From assembly GCA_030426805.1 (NCBI GenBank), contig JAUHXU010000001.1:124001-188000 (forward strand): a stretch of DNA of 64,000 nucleotides. The letters are read 5' to 3'. The position numbers and the translations under genes are program-made. The stretch's first letter is position 1, and each line of letters begins with the position of its first letter. The notes under the pieces are model-generated. The model searched no databases and was not told where the DNA came from. It saw nothing but the letters and a program-made list of their open reading frames with translations. Shown one piece after another: positions 8,470 through 16,969 of this stretch. The stretch comes from a bacterium (GTDB lineage Bacteria; Planctomycetota; JAFGQW01).

Positions 8470-11400
8470 GTCGCGAGCGATACCAGCGCGCAAAGGCGAT
8501 CTTCGCCGAGGCGTGCGAGCTGCCACCCGAGGCGCAGGCCGACTGCCTGGACCGCGCGTGCGACGGCGACGCGGAGTTGCGCGCAGCCGTCGAAGCGCTG
8601 CTCGCCGCCGACCGAACGCCGGCCGGCGCCCTCGACGAACCGGCCGCCGAACCCTTCCCCGACTCGATCGGCGGCTATCGGGTCCGCGGCGTGATCGGCC
8701 GCGGCGGCATGGGCATCGTCTACGACGCCGAACAGGAACGGCCGCGTCGTCCGGTCGCGCTCAAGGTGATGGGGGTCGCGAGCCCGACACTCGTGCGCCG
8801 CTTCACGTACGAGTCCGAGATCCTCGGCCGGCTGAACCACCCCGGGATCGCGAAGGTGATCGAAGCCGGCGTCGCCGACGGGCAGCCCTACTTCGCGATG
8901 GAGCGGATCGACGGCGTGCCGTTGACGCGGTTCGCGGCCGACTTGGCACTCGACGAGACGCTCGTCCTCCTCGCGGCGGTCGCCGATGCGGTGCAGTATG
9001 CGCACCGCCACGGCGTGATCCACCGCGACCTGAAGCCGGCGAACATCCTCGTCGAACGCGACGGGACCCCGAAGCTGCTCGACTTCGGGATCGCCAAGCG
9101 ACTCGACGCCGACGCGACGCGAGCCACGCTCGCGACGCAGGCCGACCAACTGCTCGGGACGCTCCCCTACATGAGCCCCGAACAATTCGACGGCACCGCC
9201 GACGCCCGCTGCGACGTCTACGCACTCGGCGTCATCGCCTACGAGGCGATCGCCGGGCACACCCCGAAGGACTTCGCCGGCAAGACGCTCGAAGAGGCGA
9301 TCGCCCTCGCGACGACCGGTGACCCGCCTCGCCTCGGGGCGGTTTGCGCGGCGGCGCGCGGCGACGTCGAGACGATCGTGATGACCGCACTCGAGCGCGA
9401 TCCCGAACGGCGCTACGGCTCGGCCGGCGAGTTCGCGGCCGATCTCCGGCGCACGCTGCGCGACGAACCGATCACTGCGCGGCCGCCGAGCGCGCGCTAC
9501 CAACTCGCCAAGCTCGCGCGCCGGCATCGCGCGCTCTGCACGGGGCTCGGCATCGCGCTCGCCGCGATCATCGCCGGCGGCGTGACGAGCTTCGTGCTCT
9601 ACCTGAAGAAAGAAGAGCAGCGCGAACGCGCGGTGCTCGAACGGCAAGCCGCCGACCGCGAACGGGCGAGCGCGATCGCCGCCCTGGCGATCGCCGAGGC
9701 GCGCGCCGAGACCCGCGACGAGGTCGTCGCGTTCCTGACCGGCATGTTCGACGTCGTCGACCCGGCGCAGGCACGCGGCCGAACGGTCACCGTCAAAGAG
9801 GTCCTCGACGCCGCCGCCCGCACGATTGCGGGACGGCTCGACACCCAGCCCGAGGTTCGGTCCCGGCTGATGCTGCACATCGGCGTGATCTACCACCGGC
9901 TCGGCCTGCGCGACCGGGCGCGTCCGCTGCTCGCACAAGCGCTCGAGATCCGCACGACGCTCTACGGCCCCGAAGACGAGGAAGTCGCGACGACACTGAT
10001 CGCGGCGGCCGCACTCGCCAGCGACGACGGCGACCACGAACGCGCGCTCGCACTCGCAGAACGCGCCCACGCAACCGGCTACGACGCCGCGACGACGCTC
10101 GAATCGCTCGCCGCGGCCCGGCACGTCGCGGGCGACTTCGCCGCGGCCGAACGCACGTTTCGCGAGGCATTGGCGATCGACGATCGCGACTCGATCCGCC
10201 ACGGCCTCGCGGTCGTGCTCCACGCACGCGGTGCATTCGACGACGCGGCGCGCCTCGCCCACGCCGCCCTGGCGCGTGCGATCGACGCGCACGGCGAGAC
10301 CCATCCGGTCGTCGTCGCCCGGCGCGTCGCGGTCGCGTCCTCCTTGACCGCGCAGGGCGACCTCGACGCCGCGACCGACGAGATGATGCGCGCGATCGAA
10401 GCGCAGTCCCGACTCACCGGCGCGGACAGCGCCGACCTCGCGCTCCTCGTGAACAACCTGGCGACGATCGCGCTCAAGCGAGGCGACCTGGACGGCGCGC
10501 GCGAACACTTCGACCGCGCGCTCGTCCTCCACCGGCGCTGGAACGGCGAGCACCACCCGGACACGATCGCGGTCGACGCGAACCTCGGCGCACTCGCGCA
10601 ACAACAGGGCCGACTCGCCGACGCGATCGAGCACTACCGCCGGGCCCTGCGTGCTCAGCGAGCGCTGTCGGGCGACCGCCACCCGCGCACGATCACCTAC
10701 CTCGCCGGCATCGGCACGCTGCAGACGCAATTGCGCGCATTCGACGACGCCCGCGCGACGTTGCAAGAGGCGATCGCACTCGCGCGCGAGGCCCACGGCG
10801 ACGACGCCCACCCCGACTTCGTCACGCTCCTCGGCCACCAGGCCACACTCGCGCGCGAGACGTCGGACCTCGAGCGCGCCCGGTCGCTGCAGACGCGAGC
10901 CCTGCGAATGGCCCGCGAGATCTGGGACGACGACACGATCGAGATCGCCGCCATTCGCGACCAGCTCGGACGCACGCTGACGGCACGGGGTGACTACGCC
11001 GCCGCGCGCGACGCGCTCGAATCGGCTCTCGCGACCTACCGCGCGCAGCTCGAGCCGACCGCGCCGAACCGAATCGGGTGCACCGCGTCGCTCGCGAACG
11101 TCGCGATGGCGTTGGGCGACTTCGTGGCTGCCGACGCGCACTACGCCGAGGCACTCGCGGCACACGACGCGGCCAGCGGACCCGAAAGCGAGGGATCCAA
11201 GCGCACGCTCGCCAACCTCGCGCGCCTGCGCCAACGCCAGGGCGACTATGCGCGCGCACGCCCCCTCTTCGAGCGGCTGCTCGCCGATCCGCCCGACGAC
11301 CCGATCGGGCACGCGACGATCCAGAGCAACTTCGCCCTCAACCTGCTCCTCCTCGGCGACGCTGCCCGGGCCGAGCCGCTGTTCCGCAGCGCACGGGATC

Positions 11401-11930
11401 GCTTTCGCGACGTGGTCGGCCCCCGGCACCCGGCGATCGCGACGCTCACGCACAACGTCGGCGAGTGTGCACGCCTTCAGGGGCGGACGGACGACGCGGC
11501 CGCGGCGTTCCGACGCGCGCTGTCGATCTACGAGGCCGTCCACGGCGACGAACATCCGGCGATCGCGAACACCCTGACCAAGCTCGCCCTCGCGACCGAC
11601 GACCGCCCGATGCTCGACCGCGCGCTCGCGATGCGGCGAAAGCTGCTGCCGAAAGGCCACCCCGACATCGCGAAGACGCTCGTCGCGATGGGCGACGAAG
11701 CGTCACTCGCCGAGGCGGTCCGTATCCTGCGCGCCGCGCAACCCGCCTCGCCCGCGACCGCGGCCGCCGAATGCGCGTGGGCCCTGAAGCTCCGCGACGC
11801 CGGCCGCACCGAGGAGGCCGTGCGCCTGCTCACCGCCGCACTCCCGACGCTCGAGCGCGCCTACGGCACCGACCATCCGAGCACGACCCGCGCGCGCGAG
11901 GCGCTCACCGCGACCCGGCGGCCGAAGTAG
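8466..11930 (+). CDS. membrane Ser/Thr protein kinase with TPR tail
   Basis: This 1154-residue protein has a PknB-like kinase domain (about 71-335): glycine loop IGRGGMG, Lys100 in VALK, catalytic HRDLKPAN (Asp188) and DFG at 206-208. All the key residues are present, so it should be active. One membrane segment lies at 358-380, followed by a charged coiled stretch. From about 440 to the end it is built of tetratricopeptide repeats of the kinesin-light-chain style (for example DLALLVNNLATIALKRGDL), probably on the outer side of the membrane for binding a partner. The first 50 residues carry the ELPPEAQADCLDRAC motif common ahead of such kinases. GTG at 8466 overlaps the sigma stop. The 3' end overlaps the convergent gene by 26 nt. 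Confidence 0.93.
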   Translation: MSRERYQRAKAIFAEACELPPEAQADCLDRACDGDAELRAAVEALLAADRTPAGALDEPAAEPFPDSIGGYRVRGVIGRGGMGIVYDAEQERPRRPVALKVMGVASPTLVRRFTYESEILGRLNHPGIAKVIEAGVADGQPYFAMERIDGVPLTRFAADLALDETLVLLAAVADAVQYAHRHGVIHRDLKPANILVERDGTPKLLDFGIAKRLDADATRATLATQADQLLGTLPYMSPEQFDGTADARCDVYALGVIAYEAIAGHTPKDFAGKTLEEAIALATTGDPPRLGAVCAAARGDVETIVMTALERDPERRYGSAGEFAADLRRTLRDEPITARPPSARYQLAKLARRHRALCTGLGIALAAIIAGGVTSFVLYLKKEEQRERAVLERQAADRERASAIAALAIAEARAETRDEVVAFLTGMFDVVDPAQARGRTVTVKEVLDAAARTIAGRLDTQPEVRSRLMLHIGVIYHRLGLRDRARPLLAQALEIRTTLYGPEDEEVATTLIAAAALASDDGDHERALALAERAHATGYDAATTLESLAAARHVAGDFAAAERTFREALAIDDRDSIRHGLAVVLHARGAFDDAARLAHAALARAIDAHGETHPVVVARRVAVASSLTAQGDLDAATDEMMRAIEAQSRLTGADSADLALLVNNLATIALKRGDLDGAREHFDRALVLHRRWNGEHHPDTIAVDANLGALAQQQGRLADAIEHYRRALRAQRALSGDRHPRTITYLAGIGTLQTQLRAFDDARATLQEAIALAREAHGDDAHPDFVTLLGHQATLARETSDLERARSLQTRALRMAREIWDDDTIEIAAIRDQLGRTLTARGDYAAARDALESALATYRAQLEPTAPNRIGCTASLANVAMALGDFVAADAHYAEALAAHDAASGPESEGSKRTLANLARLRQRQGDYARARPLFERLLADPPDDPIGHATIQSNFALNLLLLGDAARAEPLFRSARDRFRDVVGPRHPAIATLTHNVGECARLQGRTDDAAAAFRRALSIYEAVHGDEHPAIANTLTKLALATDDRPMLDRALAMRRKLLPKGHPDIAKTLVAMGDEASLAEAVRILRAAQPASPATAAAECAWALKLRDAGRTEEAVRLLTAALPTLERAYGTDHPSTTRAREALTATRRPK

Positions 11931-12567
11931 CGTCGCGTGGCGCGCGGCCACCTGCCGCACGTCCGAACGCGAACCACCCGGCGGCCACCGCGAGGGGGAG
12001 CGCGCCGACCGCGAGTCCCACAGGACGCGTGAACGGCACCCAGCCGACGCAGAGCGCGACCACGGCCGCGGCCGTCCAGACCGCGAGCAGGATCAGCGCC
12101 GGCTCGCGCGGCGAAACCAGCGATGCACCCAGTGCCGAGACGAGCGACGCGACGAACACGAGCGACGCGATCCAGAACACGACGACACCCCACGTCGGGT
12201 AGGCGCCGCGGAGGATCGGTTGCTCCTCACCGAGGCTCTGCGCGAAGGCGTGACAGGCGATTGCCACGACCGCGATGCCGACGATCGCCCGTCGATGAGC
12301 GACGAGACGCGCCCGACCGCTGACCAGCGCGAGGCACGCCGCGCACCCGAGCGCCAGGACGAGCGTCGCGGCCGTGTCGAGCCGTGGCTCGGGCAGCGGG
12401 CCGCGCACGGCGAAGTTCGCCGTCAAGCAGAACGAGACCCAGTAGACGCCAGCGAACAGGTAGCAGGCGAACGGCAGGTCGAGGCGGCTCCGGCGCGCAT
12501 GGCGACCGATCGGCACGCGCCGATCGGCGCGAACTGTCGATCCCACCGAGACGCCGCTGCTCGGCAT
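11905..12567 (-). CDS. six-segment membrane protein of unknown function
   Basis: A 220-residue protein that I do not recognise. After a basic N-terminus it has about six hydrophobic segments, including CYLFAGVYWVSFCLTANF, AATLVLALGCAACLALV, AIVGIAVVAIACHAFAQSL, VVVFWIASLVFVASLVSALG, ALILLAVWTAAAVVALCVG and LAVGALPLAVAAGWFAFG. ATG at 12567 has AGGAG 6 nt upstream, and this site lies just after the yebC stop, only 14 nt away, so it is probably the second gene of a yebC operon. Its 3' end runs 26 nt into the convergent kinase gene. The gene has the same high GC at third codon positions as its neighbours. Confidence 0.75.
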   Translation of the reverse strand: MPSSGVSVGSTVRADRRVPIGRHARRSRLDLPFACYLFAGVYWVSFCLTANFAVRGPLPEPRLDTAATLVLALGCAACLALVSGRARLVAHRRAIVGIAVVAIACHAFAQSLGEEQPILRGAYPTWGVVVFWIASLVFVASLVSALGASLVSPREPALILLAVWTAAAVVALCVGWVPFTRPVGLAVGALPLAVAAGWFAFGRAAGGRAPRDATSAAGSR

Positions 12568-12581
12568 CGTCCGCTCCTTCG

Positions 12582-13334
12582 CTACTCGTCGAGTTGCGCC
12601 ATCACCTCGTCCGGGATGTCGAAGTCGGCGAACGCGTTCTTGACGTCGTCATGGTCCTCGAGCGCCTCGAGGAGTGCCAACACTTTTCGCGCCGTGTCGA
12701 CGTCCGTGACGTCGAGCGTCGCGTTCGGCACGCGGGTCAACTCGGCCTTGTCGATCTGGAGGTTCGCGCCTTCGAGCGCGTCGCGGATCGCGCTGAACGC
12801 GGCCGGCTCACCGGTGACCTCGAACACGTCGTCGAGTTCGGCGATGTCCTCGCCGCCGGCATCGAGGACGGCCTCCATCAGCTGTTCCTCGCTCGTCGCC
12901 GATGCGGGCACATGGAAGACCGACTTCTGCTCGAACTTCCACGCGACGCTGCCCGACGCGCCCATGTTGCCGCCGCGCTTGTTGAAGATCGTCTTGACCT
13001 CGGTCGCCGTGCGGTTGCGGTTGTCGGTGATCGTCTCGACGAGGATCGCGACGCCGCCGGGCCCGTAGCCTTCGTAGACGAGTTCCTCGATCTGGTTGCC
13101 GCCGCCCTCGCCGGTCCCCCGCTTGATCGCACGCTCGATGTTGTCCTTGGGCATGTTCGCCGCCTTGGCGGCGTCGATCGCGTACTTCAGGTGGAGGTTC
13201 ATTCCGGGATCGCCGCCGCCGGCGCGCGCCGCGGAGATGATGTTCTTCGCGAGCTTGCTGAAGAGCTTCCCCCGCTTGGCGTCGACCGCCGCCTTCTTGT
13301 GCTTGATCCCGGCCCAGTGGGAGTGCCCGGCCAT
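12582..13334 (-). CDS. yebC: YebC/PmpR family protein (TACO1-like)
   Basis: A 250-residue cytoplasmic protein of the YebC/TACO1 family. It starts with the diagnostic AGHSHWAGIKHKKAAVDAKRG and contains NMPKDNIERAIKRGTGE and YEGYGPGGVAILVE. Length and acidic C-terminal domains fit the family. Family members were described first as DNA-binding regulators and more recently as translation factors that relieve ribosome pausing at proline runs. In many bacteria yebC lies next to ruvC; here no ruv gene follows, only a small membrane protein. Confidence 0.96.
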   Translation of the reverse strand: MAGHSHWAGIKHKKAAVDAKRGKLFSKLAKNIISAARAGGGDPGMNLHLKYAIDAAKAANMPKDNIERAIKRGTGEGGGNQIEELVYEGYGPGGVAILVETITDNRNRTATEVKTIFNKRGGNMGASGSVAWKFEQKSVFHVPASATSEEQLMEAVLDAGGEDIAELDDVFEVTGEPAAFSAIRDALEGANLQIDKAELTRVPNATLDVTDVDTARKVLALLEALEDHDDVKNAFADFDIPDEVMAQLDE

Positions 13335-13684
13335 GCCCGTTCCTTTCCGGCTCAGATTGCGCGTTCGAGTCCTCGTGCCCTTCTATCTACATCGCCGATC
13401 GGCCGTCGGCGAGGGTCGAGCCGAACAACCCGGCCCCGGCGTCCGGACAACCCGGGATGTAAAGCACCTTTCGGCCACATAGATACAACACAACACGCTT
13501 CTACGAAGCCACTTGCGACGACGTTACACGACCGATACACGGCGCTTGGAAACTGCGTTTCCACCCCGGACAGGCGACTCCGGCAATGCGCCGATCCGAG
13601 AAACGAGCCCGCATCGCCAGGACGGTGCCGGATCGGAGCCCGTCGAGTTTTCCAGTCAGGTTCGGCACGGTAGTTGTATTCTCC
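13335..13684. other. intergenic region upstream of yebC, no gene seen
   Basis: About 350 nt between the yebC start and the candidate small RNA. Open frames here are short, lack ribosome sites and show no family resemblance. It should hold the yebC promoter on the minus strand; the A+T-richer patch at about 13460-13510 is the likeliest place, but I see no clean -35/-10 pair. Confidence 0.4.
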
Positions 13685-13860
13685 TCCCCCCGTGACGGGC
13701 TGACGCCCTCGGGTGTCGCCCCCGCTGATCGAAGAAAACGTCGGCGGCGCCAGAATCGTCGTGTTTGTGTACGAAACAGAAGCAAACCCTAAGAATCTGC
13801 CCTAGGAAACATCTGGCGACGTCGCGAGAAGCCCCTGCCACCCCGCGGGGGCTTTTTTTG
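13685..13860 (+). ncRNA. candidate structured small RNA ending in a terminator
   Basis: A strong plus-strand terminator at 13829-13859 has no plus-strand gene ahead of it, since yebC points the other way. Upstream of it the sequence folds: a 6-bp hairpin GACGCC/GGTGTC near 13701-13716, then a long-range helix CGCCAGA (about 13748) with TCTGGCG (about 13812), extended by ACGT on both sides, enclosing an A+T-richer loop. A weak -10-like TTGTATTCT lies at about 13674. The length, near 175 nt, would suit 6S-like RNAs, but I find no signature of 6S RNA, tmRNA, SRP RNA or RNase P RNA. Confidence 0.35.
13829..13859 (+). terminator. strong intrinsic terminator
   Basis: Stem AAGCCCC (13829-13835) pairs with GGGGCTT (13848-13854), and the run of seven T (13853-13859) makes it a plus-strand terminator. 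The reverse strand has no T-run after the stem, so it does not serve yebC. Confidence 0.8.
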
Positions 13861-14024
13861 TGGCCGAGGTGGGGGTTGGAGGGGGGCGGAGCGATACGTC
13901 TCGCGGGCGCTGGACTGCGTTGCGACGGCGACTTGCGTATCGCTGATGCGAGGCGCGCCGCCGCGCCTTGCCAGCACCCGCGAGACGCACCGCTGCGCTC
14001 CCCCTCCAACCCCCACCTCGGCCA
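13861..14024. repeat. 164-nt long inverted repeat
   Basis: The arms 13861-13913 and 13972-14024 are nearly perfect inverted copies: TGGCCGAGGTGGGGGTTGGA is mirrored by TCCAACCCCCACCTCGGCCA, and CGTCTCGCGGGCGCTGG by CCAGCACCCGCGAGACG. The 58-nt centre can fold further (CTTGCG with TGCGAG). The fold begins right after the terminator T-run. No coding potential is convincing in any frame. Confidence 0.8.
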
Positions 14025-14038
14025 CTTCGAAGCGTAGT

Positions 14039-14291
14039 ACTGGCGTTGGATGCCGGCCCGCATGAAGCGGCTGAGGGCGTGACTCGGGAACGGTGGACTG
14101 GCGTTGGACGTCGGCCTGCATGAAACGGCTGAGGGTGTAGCTTGGGAGCGGGGGACTGGCGTTGGAGTGCGGGCCGTGCGGAACGGCTGCGGGCGTGGCT
14201 TTCGGGCGGGTGAGCTGGCGTTGGTGTCGAGCCGCGCGGAGCGGCTGTGGGCGTGGCATTCGGGCGGGTGAGCTGGCGTTGGTGTCGAGCC
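14039..14291. repeat. 58-bp tandem repeat, four units plus a partial fifth
   Basis: Units start at 14039, 14097, 14155 and 14213, each 58 nt long, with a broken fifth from 14271. Each opens with ACTGGCGTTGG or AGCTGGCGTTGG and contains a CGGCTG(A/C)GGG(C/T)GTG block. The units diverge progressively: units 1 and 2 resemble each other most, as do units 3 and 4. The period is not a multiple of three, so no long repeated peptide is encoded. Confidence 0.85.
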
Positions 14292-14348
14292 TCGGCACTC
14301 GGGCTCGGAGCTGTTCGGGGATGTGGCGGGCATTGCGGGCGGAAGCTC

Positions 14349-14450
14349 GCTGCGGCCTATCTGTCCCACTTCGCGTCAGATTCGCTCGAGCGACCCCTCG
14401 CTGTGGCGGATCTGTCCCGTTTCGCGTCAGATTTGGGTGAGCGAGCAACC
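14349..14450. repeat. 51-bp direct duplication
   Basis: Two adjacent copies of about 51 nt (14349-14399 and 14400-14450) share ATCTGTCCC and TTCGCGTCAGATT. They sit between the 58-bp repeat array and the rpsI terminator, in DNA without a visible gene. Confidence 0.65.
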
Positions 14451-14463
14451 GCGTTCGAAATGC

Positions 14464-14490
14464 AAGACGCCCGCGCGGGGGCGGGCGTCG
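14464..14490 (-). terminator. rplM-rpsI terminator
   Basis: On the minus strand, downstream of rpsI, GACGCCCGC and GCGGGCGTC form a 9-bp stem with a short loop, followed by TTGCATTT. It marks the end of the rplM-rpsI transcript. Confidence 0.7.
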
Positions 14491-14513
14491 GTTGCGAAGC
14501 GAGGCGGGTGGGA

Positions 14514-14909
14514 TCAGCGCTTGGAGAACTGGAAGCCGCGACGGGCGCCGCGCTGTCCGTACTTCTTGCGCTCTTTCATCCGGCCGTCGCGGGTCAGGAA
14601 CTGACCGTCACGCAGGCGCTCGTCCAGGTCGGGGCGATCGGTGTGCAACGCACGCGCGATGCCGAGGGCGCACGCACCGGATTGACCGGTGATGCCGCCG
14701 CCACGGACGTTGATGAACACGTCGTAGGCGCTGCGCGTCTCGGTCGCGTTCATCGGCGCCTCGACCTCGGCCTGGTGGCCGACGTCCGGGAAGAAGACCT
14801 TGTAGGGCTTGGAGTTCACGAGGATCTCGCCCGTGCCGGGGCGGATGCGCACACGCGCAACCGACGACTTGCGCCGACCGGTCCCCCAGACGAAGTTCTG
14901 CTGCGCCAC
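14514..14909 (-). CDS. rpsI: ribosomal protein S9
   Basis: A 131-residue small-subunit protein whose C-terminal tail reaches the P-site tRNA. It begins with GTGRRKSSVARVRI, contains the family block GGGITGQSGACALGIARAL and ends in the basic tail ARRGFQFSKR. The start is GTG at 14909, 3 nt after the rplM stop, with an AAGGGACGG ribosome site inside the end of rplM. It is the second gene of the usual rplM-rpsI pair and is followed by an intrinsic terminator. Confidence 0.98.
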   Translation of the reverse strand: MAQQNFVWGTGRRKSSVARVRIRPGTGEILVNSKPYKVFFPDVGHQAEVEAPMNATETRSAYDVFINVRGGGITGQSGACALGIARALHTDRPDLDERLRDGQFLTRDGRMKERKKYGQRGARRGFQFSKR

Positions 14910-14912
14910 CGG

Positions 14913-15380
14913 TTACCGTCCCTTTCGTTCGTCGTAGTCCGCACTCGCACCGGGCATCGCGAGCGCCTCGGGCTGCTGCGCGGTGTGCGGATGGTCGGTG
15001 CCCGCATACACTTTCAGCTTTGCGAGCATGTGCCGCCCGAGCTTGGTCTTCGGCAGCATCCGGCGCACCGCCAGTCGCACGATTTCCTCGGGCTTGCGCT
15101 CCTGCATCCGACGATACGGCGTCTCGACGAGACCGCCCGGATAGCCGGTGTAGTGGTAGTAGCGCTTGTTGTCGGCCTTGCGGCCGGTGACCTCGACCTT
15201 CTCGGCATTGACGACGACGACGAAATCGCCGGTGTCGATGTGCGGGGTGTAGGTCGGCTTGTGCTTGCCCATCAGCGTGCGGGCGATCTCGACCGCCATG
15301 CGGCCGAGCACCTTGCCCTCGGCGTCGACCTGGAACCAGCGCCGTTCGACGTCGGCGGGCTTGGCCATCGTGGTCTTCAT
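14913..15380 (-). CDS. rplM: ribosomal protein L13
   Basis: A 155-residue large-subunit assembly protein. Visible family features are the [20 protein letters not shown] opening, [25 protein letters not shown] and [18 protein letters not shown] at 15380 has GAGG 5 nt upstream; the alternative ATG at 15368 would be 17 nt away. It is co-transcribed with rpsI. The 230-nt gap upstream must hold the operon promoter and leader, but I do not see a clear promoter. Confidence 0.98.
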   Translation of the reverse strand: MKTTMAKPADVERRWFQVDAEGKVLGRMAVEIARTLMGKHKPTYTPHIDTGDFVVVVNAEKVEVTGRKADNKRYYHYTGYPGGLVETPYRRMQERKPEEIVRLAVRRMLPKTKLGRHMLAKLKVYAGTDHPHTAQQPEALAMPGASADYDERKGR

Positions 15381-15612
15381 CGATACCTCGTATCCACGGA
15401 GTGTATTCACGGAGTCCGCACCAGTCCTGCGCAGGCTCGTCATTGTTCGGGTCGCCGGCGCTGGCCATCGACGGGCCGCCGCGGGGCGAACGGAGCCCGT
15501 CGGTGAAACGGGCCCGGAATGGTAGCCCCGCCCCGCGGGCGAGTCAACGCCGACCCGATTCCTCGGCAAATCCCCGCAACCCCGCCTCGGGACGGCGGTT
15601 CGGGCGCACCGG

Positions 15613-16947
15613 TCAATCGAGCCGGAGGGGGTATGGCTCGGTGATGAACGCGAGCCCCCCCGGAGCGGCCGGATCGATGACCACCGCGACCAGATGGATG
15701 ACGACCGGAACCGCCGCCACCGGCCGCAGATTGATCGACCCGAACGCCCGTCCGGTCGCCGACAGGACGAGCGGCCCCGGGTTGAACGCCGGCGCCAGCC
15801 CGCCCGACAGGGACAAGGTGGTCAGGGCGTCGGGGTTCAGCCAGACCTGACGCTGCCCGGGGACCTTGAAGCCGGGCCGAATCCCGGAGACGGTCATCGC
15901 GACCGCGTAGGACTTGTTCGCGAACGTCGGGAAGCTCAGCAAGAGCTGATACTGACGCGGCCCGACGAGCGCCGTCTGGATGTAGCGCGTCTGGTAGTGC
16001 AGCGCCTGCCCACCCCCCCACGGCACCTTCGCGCCGGGCCCGACCGGCGTGACCGGGGTCGTCTTCGTCACCGTGAACCCGTTGCCCGGGTCGAGCTCGA
16101 ACACGTCCGCGCCGAGCGGGCTGCCGTTGACCGAGTAGACATAGAGGGGCGCGTTCTGCCTCGACTGATTGTCGAACGAGATGCCGGTCGCGGCTCTCGG
16201 CAACGTCGCCACCTGCTGCAGCGGGCTGTTGCGACCAAAGCGATAGAGCCCCTGGTTCTGCGTGAAGTAGAACCCGCCGTCGGCGATCCGTTGGTCGAGA
16301 TCGCGTCCGACCGGCACGATGCCGCTGATGAACGAGCTGGTCGTGCCGTTGTGCGTCACCTGGATCACGCCGGAGGATCGCTGCGGCACGATCGTGTTGC
16401 CGGAGTCGACGTCGCGTGCGATCGCGAGATTGAAGACGTTGCCGGAGATCGTCCGGATCGTCGAGTAGAAGCCTTGCGGATCGACTTCGTAGATCCCGCT
16501 CGTCGACTGCGTCTGGTTCGTCGCGACGATGTGCCAGCGGCCGGTCTGCGTCGCCGAGCTGCCGTTGACACGCGACAGGTTCACCGGATCGTAGATCAAC
16601 GTGCGATAGGACCCGGTGAGCGGGCTGTATCGATAGAGGCCGCTCTGGATCATCATCGACGTCGTGGACGCGTTGTAGCCGGTGCCGAAGACCAGCGACT
16701 GGTTGTCGAAGTCGTTGCTGATCCCGCGCATGTAGTAGACCGACGTGACCGAGTAGTCGTTGAACGTGACCAACGATCCGAACGTCGGGCGAACGAGGTA
16801 GATGCCCGGAACGTGCGCGGGATCGTTCGACGCGGCCGGGAAGCCGCCGCCGACGATCATGCGCTCGGGATGCGATTGCGCGTGGACCGTGGCCGTCGCG
16901 ACGAGCGCGATCGCGAGGATCCAGGCGAGCGGGTTGTACGTGTGCAT
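15613..16947 (-). CDS. secreted propeller-like protein with shared C-terminal module
   Basis: A 444-residue exported protein with signal peptide [20 protein letters not shown]. It is Ser/Thr/Asn/Gln-rich and has repeating strand motifs such as [32 protein letters not shown] and [13 protein letters not shown], in keeping with a beta-propeller. The C-terminal 105 residues or so, from [13 protein letters not shown] on, match the end of the secreted protein at 6558-7751 (N..Y.VA, GQ.Q, PDA, GGL, PGGL at the same places), while the propellers themselves are not alike. Upstream lie three 13-nt direct repeats. No enzyme motif is visible. The function is unknown. Confidence 0.82.
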   Translation of the reverse strand: MHTYNPLAWILAIALVATATVHAQSHPERMIVGGGFPAASNDPAHVPGIYLVRPTFGSLVTFNDYSVTSVYYMRGISNDFDNQSLVFGTGYNASTTSMMIQSGLYRYSPLTGSYRTLIYDPVNLSRVNGSSATQTGRWHIVATNQTQSTSGIYEVDPQGFYSTIRTISGNVFNLAIARDVDSGNTIVPQRSSGVIQVTHNGTTSSFISGIVPVGRDLDQRIADGGFYFTQNQGLYRFGRNSPLQQVATLPRAATGISFDNQSRQNAPLYVYSVNGSPLGADVFELDPGNGFTVTKTTPVTPVGPGAKVPWGGGQALHYQTRYIQTALVGPRQYQLLLSFPTFANKSYAVAMTVSGIRPGFKVPGQRQVWLNPDALTTLSLSGGLAPAFNPGPLVLSATGRAFGSINLRPVAAVPVVIHLVAVVIDPAAPGGLAFITEPYPLRLD

Positions 16948-16969
16948 CGGTGGCGACCCCTGAGACAGT

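Noticed and set aside
8088..11660. Minus-strand open frame of about 1190 codons opposite the kinase gene
   Set aside because: Antisense shadow; the plus-strand kinase and TPR motifs account for the region.
13360..13380. GTTCGAGTCC resembling a tRNA T-loop
   Set aside because: The flanking bases do not form the T-stem, and no acceptor, D or anticodon stems are found around it.
14039..14291. Possible CRISPR array
   Set aside because: Units are contiguous 58-nt tandem repeats with no distinct spacers, and no cas gene is present in the window.
13656..14448. Minus-strand frames of 219-237 codons through the repeat region
   Set aside because: They run across the terminator, the long hairpin and the 58-nt repeats, whose period is not a multiple of three. 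Residues are mostly Pro, Arg, Ser and Ala with no domain.
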